64,000 nucleotides of DNA from Gnetum montanum (Eukaryota; Streptophyta; Gnetopsida; Gnetales; Gnetaceae). How positions within the stretch are numbered: position 1 is the stretch's first letter; the number at the start of each line of letters is the position of its first letter. This document shows positions 1 through 10,506 of the stretch, one piece after another. The notes under the pieces are model-generated. The model saw only the letters and a list, made by a program, of their open reading frames with translations, did no database searches and had not been told where the DNA came from. The translations under genes were made by a program, and so were the position numbers. The stretch lies in NCBI GenBank assembly GCA_015680685.1, contig MNCI01035641.1:66366-130365 (forward strand). Direction: 5' to 3'.

Positions 1-589
1 AATTAGCATATGCTAAAATTTGGGCATGAAATATATGTTTCAATTACAACACACACATGATTTTTCCAACTTAGCAATAAAAGTTCATTAAGTGGCCATT
101 TAACTTACATCCATTAAATAAAATAACTCTTATTTATCCCATTATCAATTTTGGATAAAATCCTTTTTGTCCTATATGTGAAATGAGGGAAATTCAAATG
201 ATCCAGTTAAGCACTTAATAATAAGTGAATTTATGGCGTGCACAATTTGCTCATTAAAAAAATGATGATGGTTATGCGAAGTTTGAGATGGGTAAAATGT
301 TCAAGAAGCTACTACATCAAATAGGATAAAATGCATTTGGCCCATTTTCCTATTTGACAAATTTATTATTTCCCCCTTTATAAAAGAATAATAAGTTGAG
401 AGTGGAATGGTTGCAATTTTCCCTAGTTCACTAATGGGATAAATTGTATTTTTTCCATTTCAAAGAAAAAGTAGATTTTCCCATGAGATTCCATTCAAAG
501 GGTAGAAGTTCACATCAAAATTTAATGACAAATTCTATAATTGATCCCTAGAGTCTAGAAAGAGACAATTACATGACGAAAAAGAAAAA
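1..589. other. AT-rich flank without a gene
   Basis: AT-rich sequence with many short A and T runs. No coding frame of meaningful length, no LTR end and no RNA gene is visible. From about 400 onward it grades into degenerate copies of the repeat that becomes clear at 590. Confidence 0.6.
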
Positions 590-1160
590 ACAAAATGGAG
601 AAAAGACCATTCATTACACTTCCCAAATGGGGCAAAACTATTTTTTCCCATTTCGTTAGAAGACCTACACTGGAGAAAATGCATTCTGTTCCATTTCATT
701 TAAATAGTCTGAAATGGAGAAAAAATGATTTATTCCACTTTCCAAATGAGGCAAAACTACATTTTTTCATTTCATTAAAAAGCCCAAATTGGAGAAAATG
801 CAATCTACACCATTTCATTTAAATAGTATAAGATAGAGAAAAATCCATTTATCCCACTTCCCAAATGGGGAAAAACCAATTTTTTCCATTTCATCAAATG
901 GATCGAATTGGAGAAAATACATCCTATGCACTTCATCAAATTGCCTAAAATGAAGAAAATGGTTTTTTACCTACTACATTGACATGACCAAAATGGAGAA
1001 AATGCCATGTCTCCTACTTTGCAATTGGGAAAAATTTATATTTTCCTAATTCAAGCCATGGAATAAAAGAGGATATAAATCAAAATGGAAAAAATGATTA
1101 TTACCGTACTTGTTGAATGGGTAAAGCCAATTTTTCCCATTTCATTGAATCACAAAGAAA
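590..1160. repeat. Degenerate tandem repeat, about 120-bp period
   Basis: The motif AAATGGAGAAAA recurs near 592, 711, 831 and 949, and in looser form near 990 and 1081. Each copy is followed by a variant of CCCAAATGGGGCAAAAC and then a run of TTTTTCCCATTTCATT. The spacing of about 118-122 bases marks a decayed tandem array of about four to five copies. A 75-codon open frame at 595-822 only reads through the repeat and is not a gene. Confidence 0.7.
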
Positions 1161-1845
1161 TGACCATGCAATGGTGATCTAGTAAAGCATTATGGCTTAA
1201 TGATCAAACCAAAATCAACATGCCATAATTGTAGCGACCGAAAACGTTGGTGGTTGGAAACACCAAGAGGTTGCTAGGTGGATAGTTTAACCTTGGATCC
1301 ATGTAAGGGTCATGCTAAATAAAACGGAAACAGGGCACCCTGAATGGTCTGGTCAATCAAACAAGGACTTAATCGGTGTAACTTAACCTTACGTGAACGT
1401 TGTTTTGAATGTAAAATACATGAGGTAAAATTGATAATCAATGAATGCAGGAATGAAGGAAATGATGCCAAATAGTGATAATAATAAATATATAATAGAA
1501 TAAAATCAGGTAAGAAAATGCACCGCCGCAAGGTCGCGGGTTCAATTATTTGCTTTGTTTGAGGGATGTATAACAAATTATACAATGCTAGAGGCGCACA
1601 GAGAGTTCAAGAGTAACCAAGCTACTCAAAATATGCCAACTATGCTCTTAAATACAAACTTGCAAGCCAACAGGAAAGCCAACCAATGCAAAATGCCAAC
1701 AAGCCAATTATGCTAGATGCTAACAAGCCAAATGGCCTTTGTCAATGCCAAACAAAAAAGCCAACAACAAGACAACCAATGCAAAAAGCCAACCAGAAAG
1801 TGCTAATGCCAAAATTGCCAACCCTTTGAGCATCTTTTGCTAGGG

Positions 1846-1855
1846 TATTTATAGG
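1846..1855 (-). promoter_or_regulatory. LTR TATA box
   Basis: TATTTATAGG on plus reads CCTATAAATA on minus. The same ten bases occur at the equivalent place in three other LTRs (21,963, 30,655 and 32,205), so this is the likely core promoter for the minus-strand gag-pol transcript. Confidence 0.7.
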
Positions 1856-2189
1856 ACCAGGAGCAAATGAGAAACATGGCTTAGATGCCACATGTCCTAG
1901 ACCCCACAAGATGCTGTCGTGCCCATACCATGTAGACGTGCTATGCTGGTCATGAATTCTGCTACGTTGTAACCATGTTGTCGAAATTGATGATGCTGGA
2001 ATCTAGTGTGCTAACAATGTAAGTAGAAATGGAGTCTCCCCCTAGGACTACATATTCCCTATGCTTATGAATAGGGTCAAGCATAGCAACAAATTTTGGG
2101 GGATGAACTAAGGGGTATGCCAAAGTGGAACAAAGCCCCAATGCCTCTGTCGACTTTGCATCACTTACATTGTCCAGCACATTGGAGTA

Positions 2190-2650
2190 GCATAGCTACT
2201 TGCTATGCTGTGCTATGCTATGTAGCATAGCACCTTGACATAGTGTAATTTCCTTCTATGTTGTGCTATGCTATGTAGCATAGCACAACGTAGCCACCAG
2301 TTTGAATAGGAAACTTGCGTGGGAGTCACTAGCTTTTGGTGATGGCCTAGGCGCATGTTGGGTTAACCTTTGGAGCATTTTTATTGATGCACATCTTTGC
2401 TACGCTATGCTATGCTACATAGCGTAGTAGCCAATGTAAATTACATTTCTTTCAAAATTGTGGGGCTTAACGAGAAAAATTTTCTTACTTTTCCCTTGCT
2501 ACATTGTGCTATGCTATATAGCGTAGCACCTTGTGTTGGCTGGATTCTAACTTTGGATTGCACAAACATTTTGCCAAAATTGTATTCAGACACTTGATTG
2601 ATTTTTCAAAGGCTTGCTACGCTACGCTGCCTAGCATAGCGTAGCAAACT
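2190..2650. repeat. CTACGCTATG palindromes in LTR-1 U3
   Basis: A cluster of imperfect palindromes built from GCTACGCTATG and its complement. Clear hairpins have arms 2399-2409 with 2418-2428, and 2614-2628 with 2633-2647, with loops of 4-8 bases. Related palindromes occur near 2205-2285 and 2505-2530. They lie upstream of the LTR TATA box in transcription sense, so they belong to U3. Confidence 0.75.
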
Positions 2651-2939
2651 TCTTCAACTAGAAAACTTGCCAAACTATTTTGCTCATCCCAAGCACTCTT
2701 AGAAACTCCTAGCATGGTTTCTAAGTAGACTGTTAGCTAGGTGAATTATCCAGGTGGTTAGGCTGGAGAGTCCATTGGGCTTGTCAGCTTTGGGAATAGA
2801 AAAATTTCCAGATTGGACAATCTAATCTCAGTGCATTCATTTCCTACCAAATGGTCATAAGGCTACACTTGTGGAAATTCCTACCTTAGTTCCAAGACCT
2901 TGGTGAAGCAAGAGTGCCTCAAAATTTTATGGTGTTCCA

Positions 2940-2952
2940 TTAGCCCCTCTTT
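2940..2952 (-). other. Polypurine tract of RE1
   Basis: On minus this reads AAAGAGGGGCTAA directly before the LTR start TGGAACACC. The same tract precedes LTR-4 at 33,173 and the RE6 LTR at 55,313. A PPT touching the LTR start marks plus-strand DNA priming and fixes the element's orientation as minus. Confidence 0.85.
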
Positions 2953-4215
2953 GTCAACGTCTAGAGAATGGGCCCAAGAGACGCTGACAAAAAATACAAA
3001 ACACCATGAAAGACAAGATGCTAACATTGCTCTTTAGTAGTCATCCATATGTCGCTTAGCTTTTCTTGAGAGTACTAGGATAGTCATGTAGGGGAAGGGG
3101 AAAGAATGGATCTGTGGAGACAGTTTTAGGAAGGGAAAGATGTAGCATAGTGTGGTCCCTCGTCAGAGTGCTTGTGAGGGAATTGATATGCATGGGCATC
3201 TTTCTTTTGTAAGCGTCTGATCTCTCATCGGAATGCTTAGAGATGGTCATTGTGAAATAGCTGATGTGCCATTTGTTTTGGGTAGGTGCTTTTTTTTGGT
3301 AAGATTTTTGTCTTCTATACTTTTCTTTTGCTACTTTGCCATTTTCATATGCAAACAACCTTGTTTTAGGATAGGTGTTTCCTCCCTAGGATGAGTTGCA
3401 TTACATCCACATGGGGCTTTGACCTGCCTACAGATGCTTCCCATGTGGCAAGTTGCATTACGCGTGTCATGGACTTTGCGGTTGAGCATATGGGAGGGCT
3501 TTACATGCATCGGGAAAATTCATAAAAAGAGGTGTGAGAAGGAGAGTTGGGGGTGTAAGAAATCAGGTAAAGGAGGTTAAGGCGAAGGATAGGATGGGCA
3601 CTCCCAAGTATCCAAGCTAGTTAGGGTGATCACCTTGGAATGATGTAGTGTCTTGCCACCTTGGCAAAATGCACCTTTGATCAACACCCCTCTGGCACAT
3701 ACCCTGCAAACACAAGAAAAATGAAGGTGAATGACTTGCTTGCTTTGGATGCTACTGGAGTAATGGACGTTGTTGCTGAGGCATGCGAATTTCAAACCAG
3801 AAGGGCTAGTAGTGGCTTTGGTAGCATCAGCATGGAGGAATTGGCACCTATTTGACAGGCTTAATAGCTAGACACCTGTTGAGCTTAGACTAGGGTGGGG
3901 GCTGGAGGATAGCAACTCTATGGCTGGGCCACAATACTGCTAGGGCTCCAGTAGCTAGTGTCGATCACGGAAGCTACTGCCATGGTGACGGGCCATGGTA
4001 ACAGTAGCTCTAGAAGGTCATCAAGATGTCAGATGACATTTCTGGAGGATCAACAAGATGCTAGGGGCAATGGCATTGCAGATATTTCAGAGGGTGTTTT
4101 CTTGGTATCATGAACTACATTCTGGAACTGTAATGTCTCACCCCATGTCAGCACTATGCATGCTTGCTTGTTTGAATGGTCGTGGATGCACGTTGAGAAC
4201 GTTGTGCCGCGAACC
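2953..4215 (-). other. 3' noncoding region of RE1
   Basis: Between the polypurine tract and the integrase end lies about 1.2 kb without a recognisable protein. Blocks at 3360-3500 and 3780-4160 align with 33,390-33,530 and 33,650-34,110 of RE4, so the region is an inherited part of the element. Short open frames on both strands (3056-3358, 3577-3795 and 3661-3855) are not conserved as proteins between the two copies. Confidence 0.55.
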
Positions 4216-4217
4216 CA

Positions 4218-4600
4218 ATTTAAGGTCCTGGTAGACCATGGTGTGCTAGTTTAAGATCCTAGCAGACCGTAGTGTACTATTTTAAGGTCCTAGTAGACTA
4301 CTGTGCTGGTTTAAGGTCCCAGTAGACCATTGTGCTAGTTTATTGTCATAGCGGATGGTGGATGGGCCAGTTTAAAGTCGTAGCAGACTGTCTGTGCTAG
4401 TTTTACATCATGGTAGACGTGCCAGTTTATAATCATAGGAGACTATCTATGATAGTTTATAGTCATAGCGGACTGTCTTTGCCAATTTTACATCGTAGGG
4501 GACAAGCTTTGCCAGTTTTACATCATAATGGACTGTCTTTGCTAGTTTTATGTCATAGCAGATAGGCTGCTTTGCTAGTTTTATGTCGTAGTGGATGGTT
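4218..4600. repeat. Tandem spacer array, about 30-bp units
   Basis: About a dozen degenerate copies of GTTTAAGGTCCTAGTAGACC, drifting to GTTTTACATCGTAG and GTTTATAGTCATAG forms, spaced about 25-32 bases apart. The array ends just outside the integrase C-terminus. RE4 has the matching array at 34,160-34,450, so it is an old structural part of this family. Confidence 0.75.
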
Positions 4601-4624
4601 TGCTTACCTTGATCATGCATCAGA

Positions 4625-5690
4625 TGTAGTATGGCTTGAGATACAAATGATTCATAGGATTCACGAACTCTTTATCATCCATGTCTACCAGCTTGAAGGC
4701 TCCATTCCCATAGGCTTTTGTGACCATGAATGGACCTTCCTAGTTTGCTAAGAACTTGTTCACATGTTCATGAACAGCCTTGAGAATGAGGTCTTCCTTT
4801 TTTACCAGCCATTGATGTGGGTTTGCATGATGCTTTTTTCATTACCTATCTTGATATCACTTGATGCAGCCAAGTGCTTGTGCATGCTCCTCCTCTATGG
4901 AGTCAAGGTCGATGATCCTAGACTTGTTGTTATGGGCTTCATTCAGGATGTTAGACAGGATCATTCAAAGTGATGGTACCTGCAGCTCAAGAGGCAACAC
5001 TGCTTCAGATTCATAAACAAGGCTATAAGGAGTTTTACCTATTGTCGTTCTGCATGTCATTTTGTAAGCCCATAGCACATAGAGGATTTGCTCATGCCAT
5101 CACCTCTTGCTACTACTAAGAATTTTCTTGAGCAAGTTGATGATGGATTTGTTCGTAGATTCTGCTTGTTCATTACCCTACAGGTAATATGACAACAAGA
5201 AAGATTGCCTAATGCCAAGGTTGTTATAGAAGGTCCTTGTTTCCACACTACTGAATTGTTTCCTATTGTCAGTCACCATAGTCATGGGAAGCCTAAACCT
5301 TGTCACTATGTTATCCAATATAAAGTGGAAAACTTGTTGAGATGTAGTCTTCCTAAGGGGGATAGCCTTAACCCACTTTGTAAAGTACTCAGTGGTAGTG
5401 ATGATGAAGCTATGCCCTATGGAAGACTTAGGTTCTATAATGTCTAGTCCCCATTGTTAGAACGGCCACGTGATCTGTGTAGTGTGTAACTCGGTAGGTG
5501 AAATGTGTATAAGATTTGCATATCATTGGCATGTATCACAGGTCTTGACCTTGGCAAGGAAATCTTGTTCCATGTGAGGCCAATAATACCCTAGGCATCT
5601 AATTTTTGCTGCCATGGCCCTAGGGCCTATGTGTCCACCACACAGTCCTTCATGGACTTCATTAATGATTGTTTATGCTTGTCCCTCATT
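4625..5690 (-). pseudogene. Integrase, degraded (RE1)
   Basis: Integrase inserts the cDNA copy into host DNA. Read on minus, three parts are visible although stops and frameshifts break them. The N-terminal zinc-binding part (about 5690-5500) has a YYWPHMEQD stretch and a KTCDTC motif. The catalytic core (about 5470-5100) has LDII, WVKAIPL, VTDN and an EQAESTNKS stretch, consistent with a D,D,E core. The C-terminal part (about 5090-4640) has WHEQILYVLWAY and a GPF...GAFKLVDMDD motif typical of gypsy integrase tails. It follows RNase H directly, as in Ty3/gypsy pol. Not functional as it stands. RE4 has lost most of this domain. Confidence 0.8.
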
Positions 5691-6830
5691 TACACATGCT
5701 AGAAATATCCCATCAAAGGATCGTTTGCATAAAGTGTTATCTCCAATGAGTACATATTGTCGAGCATGCTTAAGGATTGCATCCCTTTGAGTAGATGTCA
5801 ATCTGTGTGGGGGTTTTCCATGTTGTAGATATGCTTTAATGTTGGAATACCACTCTTGGGTATTCGTTGCGCTTACAGAGGTGATGCCTATAGCTTGAGT
5901 GATAGGCTTTGTACACTTGGTTATCAAAGCGGACAAACTTGCAAATAGGTGTGGTGGCACATTTAATGCTAGGATGGCCAAGGCATCTGCTACGATGTTC
6001 TCACTGCACAGCACGTGTTGAACATCCATTGTTGCAAATTGTTTAAGCAAACTTTTGGCTAGGCTGCAATAGGGTTGCAAATGAGTAGCTTTGCAGGCAT
6101 AGACCTTGGTGACTTGATTGACAATGAGTTGTGAAACTTTGTGAATCATCAGGTGTTGAATTTTTAATGCTTGGGCTGCTAATAGGTCCCTAAGTAGTCC
6201 TTCATACCCTACCACATTGTTCATACAAAGGAGCGCGAATAGATAAGAAAACGATTAAATATCCCTAGAGGGAAATGTAATGACGGCTGCTACACTACCA
6301 CCTCATGTAGTCGAGGCACCGTCGAAATGCAAGGTAGCCTCTAAATGTAGTGGGACAGGTTTGATAGTGTTAACATGCTTATTAGAGAATTTGGAGTTTA
6401 TGATTGCCTAATCATCGACAGGTGAGGTTGTAAGTTTCATTGCTATGGCTTGACCTTTTGTCGATGACTGGTCACATAATGCAAATCGAATTCTGTGATT
6501 ATGGCTTTCCACCGAGCTATCTTGCTGCTTTCATATAGATTGTTCGTGATAGCCCAGAGTACATTTCTTTTGCATACAATGTTAACTTTTCTATGGAACA
6601 AATAATTTCTTCACTTTTTCAATGCAAACACTAGGGCAAGGAAATTTCTTTCCACCTCATTGTATTTCGCCTCGTATGCTATCAATGCATGACTCAGGTA
6701 ATAAACTACAATGTCAGAGCCATCGTCTCTTCTCTAACATGACAGTGCTATGATAGATGTATCTAAGATGGCAAGGTAGATGTAGAAAGGCTTATCCCTC
6801 TACGGTGGGTAAATAGTTGGGAGGTGTAAA
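5673..6830 (-). pseudogene. Two RNase H domains, degraded (RE1)
   Basis: RNase H removes the RNA strand during reverse transcription. The RT-linked RNase H lies at about 6830-6400. A second, plant-type RNase H lies at about 6330-5690 with NNVVGYEGLL, a strand around LIVNQVTKVY and a final NIVADALA motif. Two RNase H units in series are a known mark of the Tat/Ogre branch. In this copy the Asp of the GDSQLVV-type motif is replaced (it reads HKVSQLIV), so the second domain could not be active. Compare 25,140-25,560, where GDSQLVV is kept. Confidence 0.75.
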
Positions 6831-8089
6831 AGCTCTTTCTTCAGGTCATTGAAGGCTTTCTGGCATTGTGTTTTCCATTTGAAGTAATCCCTTTCTTTAG
6901 TAAGTGTTGCATGGGGTGTAACTTCTCAATCAACTTTGCTATAAATCTTCTAATGAACTGTACTCTACCTTACAACCTGCACAATTCTTTAAGGTTTGTA
7001 GGAGGTGCTAGATTAACAATGACCTTAACTTTGTTAGGGTCCACTAGTATTTTAGCCTCTGAAACTAAAAACCCTAGCATGCATCTGATTCTTACCCCAA
7101 AGACATACTTTTTTGGATTGAGGCATAAGTCATGCATCTAGCAACGTTTGAGGACTACACCTAGATCGTTGGGATGATCAGCAGCCTCTTTAGATTTGAC
7201 CGCTATGTCATCCACATAGTTGATTAGTGTTTCTAGGATGTAGTTAGTAAAGATGTATGTCATGGCTCTTTGATAGGTTGCTCCGGCTTTTTTGAGCCCA
7301 AAAGGCATCATAGTATAATAGAAGGTACCCCATGGGGTCATGAAAGTGGTTGTTAATTAATGCTATGGGTTGATATGAATTTGATTGTAGCCAGAGAAAC
7401 AGTCCATTAAGGATAGTAGAGCATGACTAGCCGTAGTGTCGATAAGTTGATTAATACTTGGCAGTGGGAAGTCATCCTTTATCGTTGCATTGTTTAGATC
7501 CCAGAAGTCTATATAGATTCATATTCCTTCCATTTTCTTAAAAACTACAATGATGTTTGATATCCATTCTGAGTAATCAACTGCCCAAATGAAACCAGCC
7601 TAATACAACTTAGTGATTTCATCGCATATGGCCAATGCAATCTCTAGTTTAACCTTGTGAGCCTTTTGTTTGACTACTTTCATTCACGGGTCTAAGATAA
7701 TGTTATGCTGTATAACCATTAGACCTAATCCTGGCATGTCGTTATAAGACCACATGAATACCTCGATGTTGTCTTGAGGGATCTTGGATACATCTTTATG
7801 AATTTGTGAATCTAAGAGGGAGCTACGTTTTAATGTCTTTATTTCCCCCTGGATGTAGTCATAGGTGTTTCAATGAGAGGATCCTCAGTTACATCCCTAG
7901 ACTCTAAATCTAAGGCTTGGACTAGGTGTTTGGGCCAGTCTGGGAATGTTTGTAAGGATGCGATAGTGCTATCGATGGATGATTCCTAGTCTATTGACTC
8001 TGGATTCAATTGTATTGTAAGCTCGTCATGTGGGCCTGTCAAGGTTAGAGGTGAAGAAAAATCATGATGCATGACCATTCCTGCTCAAC
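6830..8089 (-). pseudogene. Reverse transcriptase, degraded (RE1)
   Basis: The catalytic YVDD codons lie at 7207-7218 on minus, inside the stretch NYVDDIAVKSKEAADH. Upstream come the MTPWGTFYYTMMPFGL motif (about 7340-7280) and, at about 7690-7990, the linker with DWPKHLVQALDLE and DVTEDPL also seen in RE4. Many stops and frameshifts. The reading region seems to begin after a candidate splice acceptor GTGGTAG at about 8090, which aligns with TGATGGCAG at 37,905 in RE4 and TGATGGTAG at 23,815 in RE3. Confidence 0.85.
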
Positions 8090-8219
8090 CTACCACAATA
8101 AGATAAATGAAAAGTCAAGTGATACTTTTTTGTAGCAAGGGTGCATACTAAACACTTGCAAAGCAACAATGAAATATGAAATGACTTAAATAACTATCAA
8201 TTGTGATGCCAAATTTACA

Positions 8220-8660
8220 AGCTGCTAGTTTAAGGTTGTAGCAAACCGCTAACTTGGTTGATCTGTAAGTTGTAATTGCTTGTTTAAGATCTTTGTGAAC
8301 CGGTAATGGGTTAGGTTTATGAATTAAAAGTATTAGTTTAAGGTCTTTGCGTACCGCTAACAGGTTATGCTTGTAAGTCAAAAGTATTAGTTTAAGATCT
8401 TTGCGGACCGCTAATGATTTATTCTTGCAAAGGTAAGTATTAGTTTAAGGTCTCTGCGGACTGCTAACATGATCGAAACTATGAGTTAAAACTACTAGTT
8501 TAAGGTCTTTGTGGACAGCTGACAAGTTATTATTGCAAAGATGAGTGGCTATTAGTTTAAGGTCTTTGCGGACTGCTAATAGGTTATTCTTGCAAAGGTG
8601 AGTGGCTATTAGTTTAAGGTCTTTGTGCACTACTAACGAGTTATTTTTGCAAAGGTAAGT
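8220..8660. repeat. Tandem spacer array, about 55-bp units
   Basis: About eight copies of TAGTTTAAGGTCTTTGCGGA followed by CCGCTAA and a variable stretch, starting near 8225, 8285, 8335, 8390, 8440, 8500, 8552 and 8608. It lies between the RT start (minus) and the promoter of the antisense gene (plus). Looser versions are at 23,240-23,740 (inverted) and 38,030-38,430. Confidence 0.8.
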
Positions 8661-8809
8661 AACTAGTTAAGATGGGATCAAATTTTCAGTTGGGCCCACC
8701 TGCCACAATCCAAACAGTGTTGCTATGCTATGGCAAGAGTGCTACATTGTACAGAGCATTCCACATTAATTGGGGTGCAAAATTGCAAGTTCTTTTTTAT
8801 TGCATTGGC

Positions 8810-8819
8810 TATAAATAGG
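8810..8819 (+). promoter_or_regulatory. TATA box of the antisense gene, copy a
   Basis: TATAAATAGG, 131 bases before the ATG at 8950. The same ten bases lie 151 bases before the ATG of copy c at 38,771, and a one-base variant is kept in the inverted fragment at 23,071-23,080. Conservation in three element copies, on the strand opposite to gag-pol, suggests that the antisense gene has its own promoter. Confidence 0.65.
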
Positions 8820-9699
8820 GGTTCACCCCTGGTAAACTCGTCATTTTCATTGTAAGCGTAGAACTTACACCCAGAGCGTAAAGCGGTTATATTGACAAAG
8901 AGCAAAGTGATTCAGTGTAGCGACTAAGAAAGAATTTGCAACCGAGACGATGGCACCTAAAAGAGAACACAAACACCTAGCACTCACCAAGGTGGATGAG
9001 GTGAAAGAAACCCTGGGACATCTATCATAGGCGCACGTCATGGTATGAGAGGAGACTCCATTGACCCGGTAAGCTGCTATGCTACCTTTGTTTTTCCTTG
9101 GCAATTGTTTTCTTTGCTCTCTTTTTTGTTTTTCTTTGTATTTTAAAAATTCGTGTCTTCTATCACCATTTTGATTGTCTTTTTGGCCATTACACCACTG
9201 CTATTTCCGATTCGGCCACGACGGGTGTATGGATGCTATGCTGAGGATGCATGTAGTATTGCCTAGACCACAATCATTGTGGCTACCTCACCATAGAGGT
9301 TTAGGTCATTCTGGCAACTTATCATGCAAATAGCATAGCGTATGATCCTCGGGAGGGTTTGGCCACGTGCAAGACTTGATAGTGTAACATGTGTCTAACA
9401 CAACATAGCGTGAATTGTTTTGTACATTAGGACTTGTTGAAATGGCTATAGAGTATTAAATTCTTTCTTGTGTAAAATTTGTATTTAATTTTTTTATTTC
9501 TATGCTAGGCCAATGTGTTGTGAGACCTCTTGGTCAATGCATCAATGCTATTGCGTTGCTACGCTATCACCTTTGTGGTTTTTCTAGGCTATATGCAAAG
9601 AAAGAGTTACACTACGCTATTTGAAAATGGCTAATCTTGCTAAGCTACATGTGAATTCCACTCGAACATAATGTTAACATTTTCCATTGTGTTGTGTAG

Positions 9700-10506
9700 G
9701 GTGATGTTAAGACCCATCTTGATTATCTTAGAAATTTTAGGGATTTTGTGCTACCTAAGCAAACCGGTGGTGAACATTCCTCCGCCCCATGCGCATGTGG
9801 AGCGGTAGGTTGTCTAGTTTTGAGAAGGTGCACGAGACTTCCTATAATTCCTCCTCCAGCACTTTAGTATGATTATTTAGTCACACTTATTAGTGGAGGT
9901 GGTAGAAGAAATTATAGAAACCCTATTTCCTAGGGCAAACTAGGGTATTATGATATTTTTGACCGATGGGACAATCAGGGGCGAGCAAGCAGGAGGATCT
10001 AGTCAGCATCCAAAAAGCTTAAGGCATCTAACTTGGATCTAGGAAATGCCTAAATATAATTGCTACCACCTGTACAACATGTTGTTCATTGCTCATCACA
10101 TGGAAACTTGTTTTTAGAACCCACCAGGAACCATTTATTGTGCCAGTGGGTGAGTTTTGTAAATGTATTCTGCTATGTTATGCGATCTATGGTACGCTAG
10201 GTAAAAAAAATGTGAACAATGTATGTGATCTTCTTGTTACCAGGCTTTACATAAACAAGAGTGGGCTTTAGGATGATACTGATGCCTTGGCCGCACTGTG
10301 GGAGTTTTTCTCCACTGAGAATATGCCCACTGGCATGATAGGCCAATGCAGAGGTGAATACAAAGCCTATCCAACCTGGTACTCCTAGCTTTACAATAGG
10401 TGTAAGGAGTTCGGTTAGTTGGATGGGGATTGAGCATCCCTTAGGCTGATCACCGTTGAAGATGTGTCGGTGGATCTTCTACTATTCCCATCACCATTTA
10501 AACATG
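9700..10506 (+). other. HAD/FCP1-like domain of copy a (exons 2-3)
   Basis: Exon 2 aligns codon for codon with exon 2 of copy c, and both are exactly 450 bases long. The motif I position reads LEILGIL, where FCP1/NIF-type phosphatases have LDLDGVL, so both catalytic Asp residues are gone. The later VDDSP-type position reads AHHMET. Exon 3 continues with LYINKSGL and DALAALWEFFSTENM, matching FYLNDGK and ALQEFASAKSL in copy c. Frame is kept over the 10,150-10,243 intron despite stops inside exons. Confidence 0.6.

Larger units (their letters stand above)
1230..2939 (-). repeat. LTR-1, 3' LTR of RE1
   Basis: On plus it runs from TGTAGCGACCG at 1230 to GGTGTTCCA at 2939, so on minus it starts TGGAACACC and ends in CA. 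The first part matches LTR-2 (21,221), LTR-3 (29,831), LTR-4 (31,326) and the LTR at 47,911, including the shared GGGACTTACATCGG-type block (here AGGACTTAATCGG). By eye it is far more diverged from LTR-2 than the RE4 LTR pair is from itself. It contains a TATA box and several CTACGCTATG palindromes. No clean 5-bp target duplication is visible. Confidence 0.8.

Noticed and set aside
595-822. 75-codon plus-strand frame
   Set aside because: It reads through two units of the 120-bp repeat, with repeated motifs at the same spacing. No gene signal.
6866-7141. Plus-strand frame opposite RT, also at 24,336-24,599 (minus) and 35,805-36,035
   Set aside because: It recurs in all copies only because it is the complement of the conserved RT region. 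It has no start, promoter or codon conservation of its own.
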